Source: Siphonodentalium dalli
Lineage: Eukaryota; Mollusca; Scaphopoda; Gadilida; Siphonodentaliidae
Reading direction: 5' to 3'
Assembly: GCA_032622095.1 (NCBI GenBank)
Contig: CP136068.1
Location: forward strand, 134,919,989 to 134,983,988
DNA: 64,000 bases
This document shows, piece by piece, positions 57,501 through 58,862 of the stretch (its first letter is position 1; each line of letters starts with the position of its first letter). The notes under the pieces were generated by a model. The model was not told the DNA's origin and searched no databases. It worked only from the letters and a program-made list of their open reading frames with translations. A program made the position numbers and the translations under genes.

Positions 57501-58862
57501 CGGCACTTAAGGTAAGTGAAGACTAATTAAAAGGGGTGCTTTCAAAACAAACATTTGATGCAAAATTGCAAATGGTTCATTATCACAGTGTGTTATCACA
57601 AAACTTAGTGATCGGGATTCATCTCACTGATGTTAACTGGAGGTGAGTATACAAACAGCCTTTGAACGATGTCGACGGAACTGGGTATATTAACTCTTGA
57701 GTGTGGGACATCTTCATTGGGATTTCTTTCGGCCCTTTCGACAATACCGGGGCCAGCCACCCAAACCACTCACTTTAGTACACTATCCAGGCCAGGAAGA
57801 TTAGGGAGTTCTGGAATGATTACATGTCCGATCCACCGAGGTTAACAACAGCCAGCTTTCTGAAGAAGTGCTCAAACGTCTACGGAACGGAGAAGAGACC
57901 GGCACAGTGCAGACAAATTTAGTTTTTAATCTTCGTTCATATTCATTCATTCATTTTTAAATTTCGTTCATTAAACTTCGTAATAAATAAACATATTATC
58001 GTTGATGCATTTTTGTGTTCATAAGTTATATTATATTACATGTGTATTTATTGTTGTCCGTGTTGTTAAATCAAATAAAAATCTATAAAAAACAACCCAG
58101 TTTCGTTAAACAAACATCTCATAATCCCCTCACACCTCCTAATTAGCCACTGATTACCGCTAATTGATTTTTGGGGGCGGGTTGTCCGGGGGCGGGTTGT
58201 CTCAGAGTGAAAGGGGGCGGGTTGTCTCGGGGGCGGGTAGTCACGGACCCTACTGGTCGGTCAATTGTATGACTTCCCTAGCCATATTCATTACATGTAC
58301 TTAGTGTATATGATTCAGGTCTGTCCATCTGAAAATACAAATCACAAAAAAAATACCCTCCCTTGTCTCACACCAGGCTGAAAAAAAAGTCTGATGTAAG
58401 TGATGAGAATTGAGATTGAGAACAGAGAAGCAAAAATTTGATTTTAAGTTGAAAATAGACTGAGTGAATTGTTGTTAAAATCTCATTTTCTTATACATGT
58501 TATAGTTAGGTGACAAGGGTGCCCATCACAGTCAACACCGTTGACACGGGTGTGAGGAGCAATCAATGAACCACACCCCGATCATCAAGTCGCTGTGGTC
58601 CACAGGTAAAACACGGGAGACAATTGATCGATTTTGCATCAAACGAAATTATGATTTTGTTTCCATTGCCAACCAGGTAGAAATATATCCATATTTTAAT
58701 CCGTTCACAAACCACGATCGGCACTGTAAATAAACAGATAACTCCGTAAATATCACAAGAACAATTCGCCTTACCTTTGGCAAAAACAGACGAAAAGGTG
58801 AGCAGTAAAATTAAAATAGACATGAGAACTCGGGTAAATGACACTTCCTTCTTCAGCGCCAT
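3412..58862 (-). CDS. Plxdc: Plexin domain-containing protein (PLXDC/TEM7 family), 5 exons, 3' part outside window
   Basis: Single-pass type I membrane protein family (PLXDC1/TEM7, PLXDC2/TEM7R); vertebrate members are cell-surface receptors linked to extracellular matrix and PEDF. Joining 58862-58775, 11534-11260, 6349-6233, 5736-5667 and 3534-3412 gives 673 nt, 224 codons plus one base, with no stop. Intron phases are 1, 0, 0, 1 and 1, and all introns are GT-AG. Order: signal peptide (1-29), Thr/Pro-rich stalk (~67-121), then the start of the conserved ectodomain with THTYYTS (123-129), FYGH, NITVATGGF and LTATQYVAPLMANF. Sequons N-L-S, N-I-T and N-Q-S suggest N-glycosylation. The rest of the nidogen-like region, the PSI/plexin repeat, the membrane span and the tail must lie beyond position 1. 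Intron 1 (11535-58774) is about 47 kb. Family assignment is firm; PLXDC1 versus PLXDC2 cannot be decided and may not apply in an invertebrate. Confidence 0.9.
3560..3925 (+). mobile_element. PB-C copy 1, right end lost
   Basis: TTAA then CCCTTTCATAATGGGAGCTG; palindrome at 3604-3672. It is followed by five or six ~30-bp repeats of TTTTTATCATTTTTTCTTAC type (3675-3885), apparently an expanded linker. Confidence 0.65.
3926..5134. other. Intron 4 sequence without recognised gene
   Basis: No exon detected. Two inverted blocks sharing GGCAGGCAG- and CGGAAACA-like words (about 4470-4530 and 4780-4835) flank poly-A/T tracts and may be an old foldback element. Confidence 0.35.
5139..5397 (+). mobile_element. 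PB-C copy 2, full length with two palindromes
   Basis: Left end TTAA-CCCTTTCATGGCGGGAG, right end complementary to GGAAGCTCCAGTCAT, with a mutated terminal GGG. Palindromes at 5187-5255 (arms start GTGCATTC) and 5283-5352 (arms CAATGCATTC) have GTCTCCCAT loops. Confidence 0.75.
5667..5736 (-). CDS. Plxdc: Plxdc exon 4: FYGH ... NITVATG
   Basis: 70 bp between acceptor tttcAG and donor GTATGT; 23 codons plus one base of a Gly codon. It reads TLNLSFKFRFYGHNITNITV then ATG, strongly matching the family pattern of a beta-strand followed by FYGH and I-T-I/V-A-T-G-G. It has two overlapping N-glycosylation sequons. Only 495 bp separate it from exon 3. Confidence 0.9.
6233..6349 (-). CDS. Plxdc: Plxdc exon 3: THTYYTS signature
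   Basis: 117 bp, 39 codons, phase 0 at both ends, between acceptor ttgcAG and donor GTGAGT. It encodes residues 122-160 and begins NTHTYYTSHV, matching the D/NTHTYYTS block at the start of the conserved ectodomain in vertebrate PLXDC proteins. It continues to HRNLSDSHRVAV, the equivalent of the family stretch before the FYGH motif. Confidence 0.88.
6395..7085 (+). repeat. Diverged tandem pair of a ~345-bp repeat
   Basis: Unit 1 (about 6395-6735) and unit 2 (about 6740-7085) align through ATAAGTTAGT, ACTGGA(G/C)GAATGTAG and GTCAATATTTA words. Further copies lie at 41940-42302 (same strand) and 14640-14860 (reversed). Old interspersed repeat of unknown class. Confidence 0.6.
7677..8510 (+). 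repeat. Repeated ~130-bp segment, two diverged copies
   Basis: About 7861-7995 and 8380-8510 share CCGTTCATATTTACCATTTA, GACGGCCACATGTG and CTGAGCCAATG. Between them is a stretch (8190-8290) typical of invertebrate dispersed repeats (CCAAATTTGGTTGAAATC, GACAAACAGATATATGGAC). Confidence 0.5.
8520..9450. other. Intron sequence, nothing recognised
   Basis: Short AT-rich stretches and a (TA)n run near 8951-8966. No exon, RNA gene or transposon end seen. Confidence 0.4.
9463..9910 (+). mobile_element. HF1 copy 2, full length
   Basis: Ends CAAGCCTGCAAATAGTGTG and CACTATTTCAAGGCTTG. A foldback palindrome sits just inside each end, around a ~200-bp core that includes TTTGCAGAAGATAAAATGC. No clear target duplication. 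Confidence 0.75.
9978..10387 (-). mobile_element. HF1 copy 3, ends trimmed
   Basis: Two palindromes (about 9980-10075 and 10282-10380) flank a core in the opposite orientation to copy 2 (GATTGAAGTTCCC, CCAATTTGGGG). The outer ~25 bp of both ends are missing or replaced. Confidence 0.65.
10497..10711 (+). mobile_element. PM1 copy 1, full foldback
   Basis: CAGTAATGCTCTAAATAATC to its complement, TA on both sides, almost perfect hairpin of ~105-bp arms with a CTCTCACTGAGAG centre. Confidence 0.85.
11100..11211 (+). repeat. HF1 solo palindrome
   Basis: Single GGTCCCCAGAGGGTGAATTT palindrome plus the right end CAGACACACTATTTCAAGG, immediately downstream (in gene direction) of Plxdc exon 2. Confidence 0.65.
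11260..11534 (-). CDS. Plxdc: Plxdc exon 2: stalk with furin-like site and Thr-rich stretch
   Basis: Acceptor tttcAG|AG completes a GAG (Glu30) codon with exon 1; the donor is ACC|GTAAGC at phase 0. It encodes residues 30-121. A short basic/polar start is followed by FRYKR|AADD at 58-66, which fits R-X-K-R proprotein convertase cleavage. Then comes a region rich in Thr, Ser, Ala and Pro (about 67-118, with TTTT, TTTPP and ATT runs) that looks O-glycosylated. Base composition (many CG and ACN codons) is clearly unlike the surrounding AT-rich intron, which itself supports coding. The linker is poorly conserved in the family, so the assignment rests on splice phases and position. Confidence 0.8.
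11951..12056 (+). mobile_element. PM1 half element
   Basis: Right arm only, from GAGAGCTTTCCGATG to GGGCATTACTG with TA following. Confidence 0.75.
12100..13700. repeat. Two diverged copies of a ~0.65-kb block, offset ~930 bp
   Basis: About 12140-12740 and 13050-13700 share, in order, a foldback around CGAGTGCA(A/C)TAAATTT, AATATTGATTTC, ATCACAACCAAAGAGGAAGTA, ACACGTGTGTCTTACTAAA-like and a CTCAGCC...CAGGCATGT-like segment. No coding potential. Confidence 0.6.
14220..14362 (+). mobile_element. PM1 copy, left-truncated
   Basis: Partial left arm (TCAGGATTTATTTGGAAATA) then full right arm to CTTTACTG-TA. Confidence 0.65.
14640..14860 (-). repeat. Reversed copy of the 345-bp repeat
   Basis: Complement matches 6455-6720 through GATCAAATAGAAATAGAGAA, GTTAGTTTATC(A/G)CCGAT and ATTTTCGGCAATGTT-type words. 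Confidence 0.6.
15048..15386 (+). mobile_element. PCG element 1
   Basis: Inverted ends ATACCGCTATTCTCAAAGTA and TACTTTAAGTATAGCGGTAT. The interior is dominated by ACCGCGGT/GATACCG words. No ORF. Companion at 30225-30592. Confidence 0.75.
15392..15627 (+). repeat. 59-bp tandem repeat, four near-identical units
   Basis: Units start CTGAAATCCTTGCCTCAGG at 15392, 15451, 15510 and 15569 and end with GGAATTTATGTCA. Only one substitution at a unit junction (CACT to CATT) was noticed, so the array is young. It abuts the PCG right end. Confidence 0.9.
15688..15982 (+). mobile_element. PM1 minimal element carrying PB-A copy 3
   Basis: Left arm CAGTAATGCTCTAATTAATC to CTCCTTTAA and right arm TTAAGGAGTCGATTAATTAG to CATTACTG, TA on both sides. 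The inner PM1 palindrome is absent, so the target appears to have been a short PM1 with a central TTAA. Confidence 0.75.
15719..15951 (+). mobile_element. PB-A copy 3
   Basis: CCCTTTGAGTGCCAGGG ... CCTGGCACTCAAAGGG; left TTAA, right ATTAA. Palindrome 15767-15833. Confidence 0.85.
15983..16689. other. Intron sequence, nothing recognised
   Basis: AT-rich unique-looking sequence with ACATGTA words; no exon or transposon ends seen. Confidence 0.4.
16690..17575 (+). repeat. ~150-bp tandem repeat, three diverged units, one holding HF1
   Basis: Units share GTCCAG(T/C)G, TGTGC(C/T)A(C/T)(A/T)A(T)AAA(A/G)TACAACCATA and CTCACAGGGTT(C/T)ATAAAACAAA words, for example 17233-17400 and 17400-17535. HF1 (16771-17232) sits inside the first unit; the unit reads across the insertion when HF1 is removed. 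Confidence 0.6.
16771..17232 (-). mobile_element. HF1 copy with perfect 8-bp duplication
   Basis: CAGGTCATGCAAATAGTGTG to ATTTGCAGGCTTG, flanked by ATAATAAC at 16763-16770 and 17233-17240. 462 bp, two palindromes. Confidence 0.85.
17970..18061 (+). mobile_element. PM1 deletion derivative
   Basis: Full left arm to TTTAGTCGG joined directly to the last ~25 bp of the right arm; TA on both sides. Confidence 0.75.
18190..20217 (+). repeat. Array of ~12 units of a ~160-bp repeat with microsatellite tail (pearl-like)
   Basis: The phrase AATCCAAGATGGCTGC recurs about every 155-165 bp (18201, 18364, 18528 and on to ~19955). Each unit also carries GGCGGCCATGTTTTT, CGTTCCCATCTACATGTCA, GATGATCAGAC and GTACGACCTGTAGCC. 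The array ends in CGCACACACGCACACACGG and a CAATAGCTCAAACTTTAC tail. Bivalve pearl elements have this layout: ~160-bp core repeats plus a microsatellite. Abuts a truncated HF1 at ~20218. Confidence 0.8.
20218..20544 (+). mobile_element. HF1 copy, left palindrome truncated
   Basis: Starts inside the left palindrome (CTAGCATCACCAAATTCACC) and runs through a shortened core and the right palindrome to ATTTGCAGACTTG. Confidence 0.7.
20562..20815 (+). mobile_element. HF1 short form: two palindromes back to back, perfect 8-bp duplication
   Basis: CAAGCCTTGAAATAGTGTG to CACTATTTCAAAGCTTG, flanked by TGTTTGGG (20554-20561 and 20816-20823). The core is reduced to ~15 bp, giving 254 bp. Confidence 0.88.
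20824..21175. other. Unannotated intron sequence
   Basis: No recognisable end, exon or tandem structure. Confidence 0.35.
21176..22046 (+). mobile_element. Element with CAGGGATTTTT ends, hosting a CTC insertion
   Basis: Ends CAGGGATTTTTATGGGAATG and AAAAAAATCCCTG. Subterminal GGGTCCGG and CCGGACCC match, and AATTGGGAA/TTCCCAATT words recur inside. hAT-like in style, but the target duplication is unclear. Confidence 0.5.
21588..21935 (+). mobile_element. CTC element fragment
   Basis: Starts TACTCTCGGGCTCCAAATAA and carries GTGCAGACCCAAATAATAG. The sequence to ~21935 is the reverse complement of parts of 56346-57273 (AATGTTTATAAAATTAACAG, AACATAGT/GGAAGAACAT words). Confidence 0.65.
22057..22241 (+). 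mobile_element. PM1 copy, full foldback
   Basis: CAGTAATGCCCTAAATAATC to GGCATTACTG; loop shortened so arms meet at CTTGAGAGC. Directly follows the 21176-22046 element. Confidence 0.85.
22448..22818 (+). mobile_element. HF1 copy with perfect 8-bp duplication
   Basis: CAAGTATGGAAATAGTGTG to CTATATCCAGACTTG; GGCCCTTT at 22440-22447 and 22819-22826. Right palindrome reduced to one arm. Confidence 0.8.
22821..23093 (+). mobile_element. PB-C copy 3
   Basis: Diverged left end (CCCTTTTCATCGGG with a second GATGATGGAAGCTGCG), right end GAAGCTCCAGTCATGGAAGGG followed by TTAA. Palindromes at 22889-22957 and 22984-23050. Its left end overlaps the HF1 target duplication. Confidence 0.65.
23098..23409. 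other. Unannotated intron sequence
   Basis: A 65-codon plus-strand ORF (23177-23374) has no recognisable domain and no splice context; treated as noise. Confidence 0.35.
23418..23831 (-). mobile_element. HF1 copy with 8-bp duplication
   Basis: Left palindrome complete (23450-23545), right palindrome reduced. Flanked by TGGACACA at 23410-23417 and 23832-23839. Confidence 0.72.
23844..24056 (+). mobile_element. PM1 copy, full foldback
   Basis: CAGTAATGCTCTAAGTAAAC to GGCATTGCTG; centre AAGCTCCCCCTGAGAGC. Confidence 0.82.
24337..25184 (+). mobile_element. hAT-like element (TAGGSCTGC ends) hosting LAG
   Basis: Ends TAGGCCTGCTACGATTCA and GGTTACAGCCCTA, with subterminal CGATA/ATCGT words as in the 63411 copy. 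Flanks CTGTAGAC and CTGTATAGAC are a probable degraded 8-bp duplication. The LAG element at 24557-25014 fills the middle. Confidence 0.6.
24557..25014 (-). mobile_element. LAG element
   Basis: Inverted ends CAGCCCTGGGAATTA and TAATTCCCAGGGCTG. Inside, TTGCCTAGG/CCTAGGCAA recurs many times. Reverse-oriented copy at 62613-62997 shares CAATTGTAGGACAA and TCCATGG words. Confidence 0.75.
25275..25385 (+). repeat. HF1 solo palindrome
   Basis: GTGTGTCTGACATTTACAG leads into one palindrome (GGTCCCCAAAGGGTGAATTT); no right element end. Confidence 0.65.
25462..25691 (+). mobile_element. PB-A copy 4, intact reference copy
   Basis: Clean TTAA on both sides (25458-25461, 25692-25695), ends CCCTTTGAGTGCCAGG and CCTGGCACTCAAAGGG. 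The 25508-25576 palindrome is followed by a T-rich linker and GGCCGATAATATCGGCC. Confidence 0.9.
25785..25997 (+). mobile_element. PM1 copy, full foldback
   Basis: CAGTAATGCTCTAATTAATC to GAGCATTACTG, TA on both sides; centre CTCTCGGGGAGAG. Confidence 0.88.
26004..26279. repeat. 276-bp near-perfect inverted repeat with HF1 palindrome at its centre
   Basis: Arms of ~137 bp. The outer 75 bp (CAAAATAAAGCAGGAAGTAC ... CATTCTAGCCAGATT) are absent from other HF1 copies and are mirrored with very few mismatches. The inner part is the standard HF1 palindrome (26078-26212). Confidence 0.8.
26282..26572 (+). mobile_element. HF1 partial copy
   Basis: Right-hand palindrome (26310-26395) with core to TTGCACAATCGAGGTTCCC; other end missing. 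It abuts the 276-bp inverted repeat, so the two may be parts of one element. Confidence 0.65.
26679..27018 (+). mobile_element. PB-C copy 4, split by PM1
   Basis: TTAA-CCCTTGCATGACAAGAGC ... CTCTAGTCATGGAAGGG-TTAA. The second palindrome is cut after TGCATTCTCTTG by PM1 (26786-26961). Confidence 0.78.
26786..26961 (+). mobile_element. PM1 nested in PB-C
   Basis: CAGTTATGCTCTAAATAATC to GAGCATTACTG with TA flanks; slightly shortened left arm. Confidence 0.82.
27277..28391 (+). mobile_element. hAT-like element with perfect 8-bp duplication
   Basis: Ends TAGTGCTGGGCGGTTTCCC and ATCGTCCAGCCCTA, flanked by TTTTGGAC (27269-27276 and 28392-28399). 1115 bp, no transposase ORF. Terminal regions carry repeated AATATCGTC/GATTAATCG words; the central part is more GC-rich and could be captured sequence. 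Confidence 0.87.
28657..28779 (+). mobile_element. PM1 deletion derivative
   Basis: Complete left arm through the CTCTCACTGAGAG centre joined to GGGCATTACTG; most of the right arm missing. Confidence 0.78.
28848..28970 (+). repeat. HF1 left end and solo palindrome
   Basis: CAAGCCTGCAAATAGTGTG then one palindrome to CCTCATTTTG. Confidence 0.7.
29154..29524 (+). repeat. Interstitial telomere-like tract (CCCTAA/CTCTAA)n
   Basis: About 60 hexamer units in one orientation (TTAGGG on the minus strand), with CTCTAA variants interspersed throughout. Sharp boundaries after AATAATACACTAA and before CCATATGGAG. TTAGGG is the usual metazoan telomere repeat; the mixed array is typical of internal, not terminal, tracts. 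Confidence 0.92.
29828..29881 (+). mobile_element. PM1 54-bp remnant
   Basis: Left arm CAGTAATGACCTAAATAATC to GGGTAACTG; ends in ACTG-TA like a full element although the whole foldback is gone. Confidence 0.7.
30225..30592 (+). mobile_element. PCG element 2
   Basis: ATACCGCTATTCTCAAAGTA to TACTTTAAGTATAGCGGTAT, with an internal direct repeat of ~48 bp (ACCGCGGTCTTTTAGCGGGC then GCATTAATTTTTTTG). Confidence 0.78.
30866..31078 (+). mobile_element. PM1 copy, full foldback
   Basis: CAGTAATGCCCGAAATAATT to GTTATTACTG with TA on both sides. Confidence 0.85.
31185..31416 (-). mobile_element. HF1 core fragment
   Basis: GATTGAAGTTCCCAAA, GGGAACCTCGATTATGCA and CCTAAGCAGAATGA match the HF1 core; both palindromes are missing. 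Confidence 0.65.
31417..33615. other. Long intron stretch with one dispersed-repeat segment
   Basis: 32000-32150 and 32440-32560 carry phrases common in invertebrate dispersed repeats (AAGGTCAAGGTCAGGTCGGGG, CGAAATCCGTCCGTC, AACAAACAAACAGAAGTCCC). No exon, palindrome or element end recognised in the rest. Confidence 0.4.
33616..33776 (+). mobile_element. PM1 copy, partly deleted right arm
   Basis: CAGTAATGCCCTAAATAATC to GGCATTACTG, TA flanks; the start of the right arm is missing after ATCGGAAATCC. Confidence 0.82.
34070..34240 (-). mobile_element. PB-C copy 5, degraded
   Basis: Right end shows GCACCAGCGCTGCTCCCATC (complement of the PB-C left end) and a mutated AAAAGTG-TTAA. Palindrome remnants at 34100 and 34142-34193. 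Confidence 0.6.
34294..34648 (+). mobile_element. PB-B copy 1
   Basis: TTAA-CCCTTTACCCAACAAACCGG to TGTTGGGTAAAGGG-TTAA. Palindromes at 34442-34511 and 34554-34621 are oriented as mirror images around a short AT linker. Confidence 0.9.
35023..35240 (+). mobile_element. PB-C copy 6, right end lost
   Basis: TTAA-CCCTTTCATGACAGGAGCTG, palindrome at 35069-35128 with a shortened loop, then T-rich linker repeats. Confidence 0.68.
35760..35998 (+). repeat. Single-unit relative of the pearl-like array
   Basis: AAAATGGCTGCTGACAGCCATG, ATGGCTCCCATCTAGAGGTC and AAAGGAAATTGTTGATGGAC, then CAATAGCTCAAACTTTAC: same unit and tail as 18190-20217 with one core unit. Confidence 0.6.
36265..36656 (+). mobile_element. 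PB-B copy 2
   Basis: Intact ends with TTAA on both sides; palindromes at 36413-36481 and 36564-36631. Confidence 0.9.
37043..37156 (+). mobile_element. PM1 half element in satellite
   Basis: CAGCAATGCACTGAGAGC fused to the right arm, ending GGGCATTAC. The identical junction at 38233 shows it was present before the 1.2-kb duplication. Confidence 0.72.
37479..37846 (+). mobile_element. PB-B copy 3
   Basis: Duplicate of copy 2 with ~25 bp less in the linker and one CCGGCCAAAA unit fewer at the left end. Confidence 0.88.
38233..38347 (+). mobile_element. PM1 half element in satellite, second copy
   Basis: Duplicate of 37043-37156 with a CAGT start and AATTATGTTGTGG in place of AATTCTGCTGTGG. 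Confidence 0.72.
38669..38912 (+). mobile_element. PB-B copy 4, single-palindrome form
   Basis: TTAA on both sides; only one palindrome (38818-38885), joined directly to CACAGGGCCCTTCTG. Consistent with collapse between the two palindromes of the parent. Confidence 0.88.
39607..39820 (+). mobile_element. PM1 copy, diverged
   Basis: CAGTGATGCCCTAAATAATC to GGGAATTACT; several mismatches between arms. Confidence 0.78.
40043..40423 (+). mobile_element. PB-B copy 5
   Basis: TTAA on both sides; left palindrome (40193-40249) has lost its central GACCATAGGTC, right palindrome 40330-40398 intact. Confidence 0.88.
40559..41013 (+). mobile_element. PM1 copy split by PB-A copy 5
   Basis: CAGTAATGCCCTAAATAATC to GGCATTACTG. 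PB-A sits at the TTAA of CTCCTTAACCACAGC in the left arm. Confidence 0.85.
40589..40836 (+). mobile_element. PB-A copy 5
   Basis: Inserted in PM1; TTAA at 40585-40588 and 40837-40840. Palindrome 40636-40704, long poly-T linker, GGCCGATAATATCGGCC near the right end. Confidence 0.9.
41940..42302 (+). repeat. Copy of the 345-bp repeat
   Basis: Close match to 6395-6735 (GCATGAAACTGATAAGTTAG, AACTACTCTGA, GATCACCATACCGGAG). Confidence 0.7.
42310..42359. repeat. Perfect 19-bp stem hairpin
   Basis: GTCTTCATAATTGTCTACA, 12-nt loop, then the exact complement. Sits at the 3' edge of a 345-bp repeat copy. Confidence 0.8.
42572..42747 (+). mobile_element. CTC element, short form
   Basis: TACTCTCAGGTGCCTAATAA to TTAGGCACCTGAGAGTA; internal AATAATAGTGAT and TTTCTCCAAAATTAATAATC words shared with 52797 and 61059. 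Confidence 0.82.
42890..43034 (+). mobile_element. PM1, left end lost
   Basis: Begins within GATAACTTTTCAGGATTTAG, full right arm to GGCATTACTG. Confidence 0.75.
43371..43782 (+). mobile_element. HF1 copy, left palindrome collapsed
   Basis: CAAGCCTGCAAATAGTGTG to AATTTCCAGGTTTG; flanks CTGCAGGA and CTGTGGGA are a probable 8-bp duplication with two changes. Left palindrome keeps one arm only. Confidence 0.75.
43878..44076 (+). repeat. ~195-bp segment duplicated at 46486-46672
   Basis: Shared run includes TTTCTAGGGAATATGATTGC, AAAAAGCTCAACTTTAATAA and CACTTCACCGAAAAGTTAAT; the two copies lie 2.6 kb apart in the same orientation. Confidence 0.75.
44080..44119 (+). mobile_element. PM1 40-bp minimal element
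   Basis: CAGCAATGCCCTAATTAATT joined directly to GATTATTTAGGACATTACTG with TA on both sides: almost nothing but the two tips. Confidence 0.75.
44170..44255 (+). mobile_element. PB-C left-end fragment
   Basis: TTAA-CCCTTTCATGATGGAAGC to the first palindrome arm and TGTGAGTCTC; truncated. Confidence 0.65.
44554..44584 (+). mobile_element. 31-bp minimal PB-C
   Basis: TTAA, then CCCTTTCAGTGCAGCTCC to GTCATGAAAGGG, then TTTTAA: two PB-C tips with no interior. PB-B copy 6 begins six bases later. Confidence 0.7.
44591..44980 (+). mobile_element. PB-B copy 6
   Basis: TTAA on both sides; palindromes at 44737-44806 and 44887-44956. Confidence 0.9.
44985..45750. other. Intron sequence, nothing recognised
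   Basis: ACATGTAC-rich and AT-rich; overlapping ORFs on both strands near 45106-45642 lack any recognisable domain. Confidence 0.35.
45757..46155 (+). repeat. ~105-bp direct repeats around a PM1 copy
   Basis: 45757-45863 and 46056-46155 share ATGCAAATATCCCA, TACCAGCTAC, ACTCCTAAATATG and TTTCCCCCTAGTGGACACCTGG, ending GTAACATTATGTA. PM1 (45864-46044) sits at the end of the first unit. Confidence 0.75.
45864..46044 (+). mobile_element. PM1 copy
   Basis: CAGTAATGCCCTAAGTAATC to GGCATTACTG; right arm shortened after CTCTCAGTGAGAAATCC. Confidence 0.82.
46486..46672 (+). repeat. Second copy of the 43878-44076 segment
   Basis: Same words in the same order with small deletions (TATTATACACTTCACC becomes TATTACACTTCACC). 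Confidence 0.75.
46942..47096 (+). mobile_element. PM1 copy, shortened arms
   Basis: CAGTAACGCTCTAAATAATC to GGCATTACTG, with the centre reduced to AAATATGGCATATTTCC. Confidence 0.82.
47154..47603 (-). mobile_element. HF1 copy (AAATATGG subtype)
   Basis: CAGGCCTGAAAATATGGCGC to GATATTTTCAGGTCTG; flanks GTTCTAGA and GTTCCAGG look like a decayed 8-bp duplication. Same end variant as the 2155 copy. Confidence 0.75.
47661..47872 (+). mobile_element. PM1 copy, full foldback
   Basis: CAGTAATGGCCTAAATAATC to GGCATTATTG, TA flanks; centre CTCTCAGTGAGAG. Confidence 0.87.
47908..48357 (-). mobile_element. HF1 copy with perfect 8-bp duplication
   Basis: CAAGCCTGCAAATAGTGTG to ACTATTTCCAGGTTTG, flanked by GCAGAAAA (47900-47907, 48358-48365). 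450 bp, both palindromes present: the best-preserved member here. Confidence 0.9.
48366..49108. other. Intron sequence with one poly-T tract
   Basis: A ~20-bp T run at 48955-48972. A tandem-like pair GGTTTGAATGTCGGCAA / GGCTTGAATGTGGGCAA lies near 48757-48830. No exon seen. Confidence 0.35.
49109..49194 (+). mobile_element. PB-C right-end fragment
   Basis: Half palindrome (AGAGAATGCATTGGCAC), then TTTTCAGGAAGCTCCAGTCA and an interrupted GGG-TTAA. Confidence 0.6.
49871..50139 (+). mobile_element. PM1 copy with extra half-arm
   Basis: Full foldback in which the right arm start is repeated (CCTTCCGATGAATAGCAAC, then CTTTCTGATGAATTAGCAAC), suggesting slippage during replication of the hairpin. 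Confidence 0.75.
50140..50934. other. Intron sequence with a LAG-like fragment
   Basis: 50330-50465 has TTTGCCTAGGCTAAAC and ends CAGGGCTGGGAATGCC, resembling the LAG end; otherwise nothing recognised. Confidence 0.35.
50935..51234 (+). mobile_element. PCG element 3, diverged
   Basis: GGTATCGATGTGG, ATACCGCGGTCTATTAG and TGGTGGTCAATTACTTTAC match the PCG interior and right end; left tip lost. A CTC element starts immediately after. Confidence 0.55.
51235..51421 (+). mobile_element. CTC element (AAACGTG subtype)
   Basis: TACTCTCAGGTGCCAAATAA to TTTATTTGGCACCCAAGAGTA; repeated GTGCTGGC / GCCAGCAC words inside. Confidence 0.75.
51800..52229 (+). mobile_element. CTC element (GGCTCC subtype)
   Basis: TACTCTTTGGCTCCAAATAA to CTTTTATTTGGAGCTCGAAA; inner TATTTGGGTCTGCAC(A/T)TTTAT occurs at 51880 and 52160. 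Confidence 0.6.
52797..52977 (+). mobile_element. CTC element, short form, well preserved
   Basis: TACTCTCAGGTGCCTAATAA to TTAGGCACCTGAGAGTA; four internal CACTATTATT words. Confidence 0.85.
52978..53858. other. Intron sequence, nothing recognised
   Basis: No exon, palindrome or element end seen. Confidence 0.35.
53859..54001 (+). mobile_element. CTC fragment
   Basis: GTGAGGTGCCAAATAATAGT to TTATTAGGCATCTAGGGTA; both tips altered. Confidence 0.55.
54171..54294. mobile_element. Short element with TTGCCGAAGC motif repeats
   Basis: CAGCCTTCATAATTGGC ... TGAATTAAGAGGGCTG roughly inverted; ATTGCCGAAGC appears twice and TTGCCGTAGC/GCTACGGCAA once each, echoing the repeated CCTAGGCAA of LAG. Confidence 0.45.
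54538..55040 (+). mobile_element. CTC element (GGATCC subtype)
   Basis: TACTCTCGGGATCCAAATAA to TTATTTGGATCCCGATAGTA; inner CCCCTGTACTATTATT word three times. Confidence 0.75.
55367..55506 (+). mobile_element. PM1, left end lost
   Basis: Starts at TTTTTCAGGATTTAGCC; right arm to GGACATTACTG-TA. Confidence 0.75.
55575..55670 (+). mobile_element. PB-C left-part fragment
   Basis: ATGGGAGATGCGCTGGTGCAGC and CATTAAAGATC with a decayed palindrome (GTGTGAGTCTCCCATAGGG). Confidence 0.55.
56190..57273 (-). mobile_element. Long CTC element (GGCTCC subtype) with internal tandem repeats
   Basis: Right tip TTTGGAGCCCGAGAGTA; several TATTTGGGTCTGCACGTTTA words near both sides. Inside is a ~110-bp diverged tandem pair (56460-56575 and 56600-56710, sharing ATTATCTCATTAT(C/T)AGGGGG) and a 35-bp exact pair at 57100-57170. 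Reverse-related to 21588-21935. The 176-codon ORF 56254-56784 is a by-product of these repeats. Confidence 0.6.
57280..58250 (+). mobile_element. Element with GGGCGGGTTGTC repeats and 8-bp duplication
   Basis: Ends GGGAACGGGACTACCCGCCC and GGGCGGGTAGTCACGGACCC, flanked by TACTGGTC (57272-57279, 58251-58258). GGGCGGGTTGTC(C/T)C is repeated two to three times inside each end. The central ~700 bp is non-repetitive. Merlin- or hAT-type are both possible. It landed at the tip of the CTC element. Confidence 0.75.
58775..58862 (-). CDS. Plxdc: Plxdc exon 1: start codon and signal peptide
   Basis: The ATG (58862-58860) opens MALKKEVSFTRV, followed by a hydrophobic run SILILLLTF and SSVFAK: a classical N-terminal signal peptide of about 28 residues. 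The exon ends after one base of codon 30 at the donor G|GTAAGG (phase 1). An in-frame ATG lies further upstream at 58910 (ORF prefix MVYLSPRTF), but it overlaps the TATA-like motif and would push the hydrophobic core inward, so the downstream ATG is preferred. Confidence 0.85.
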
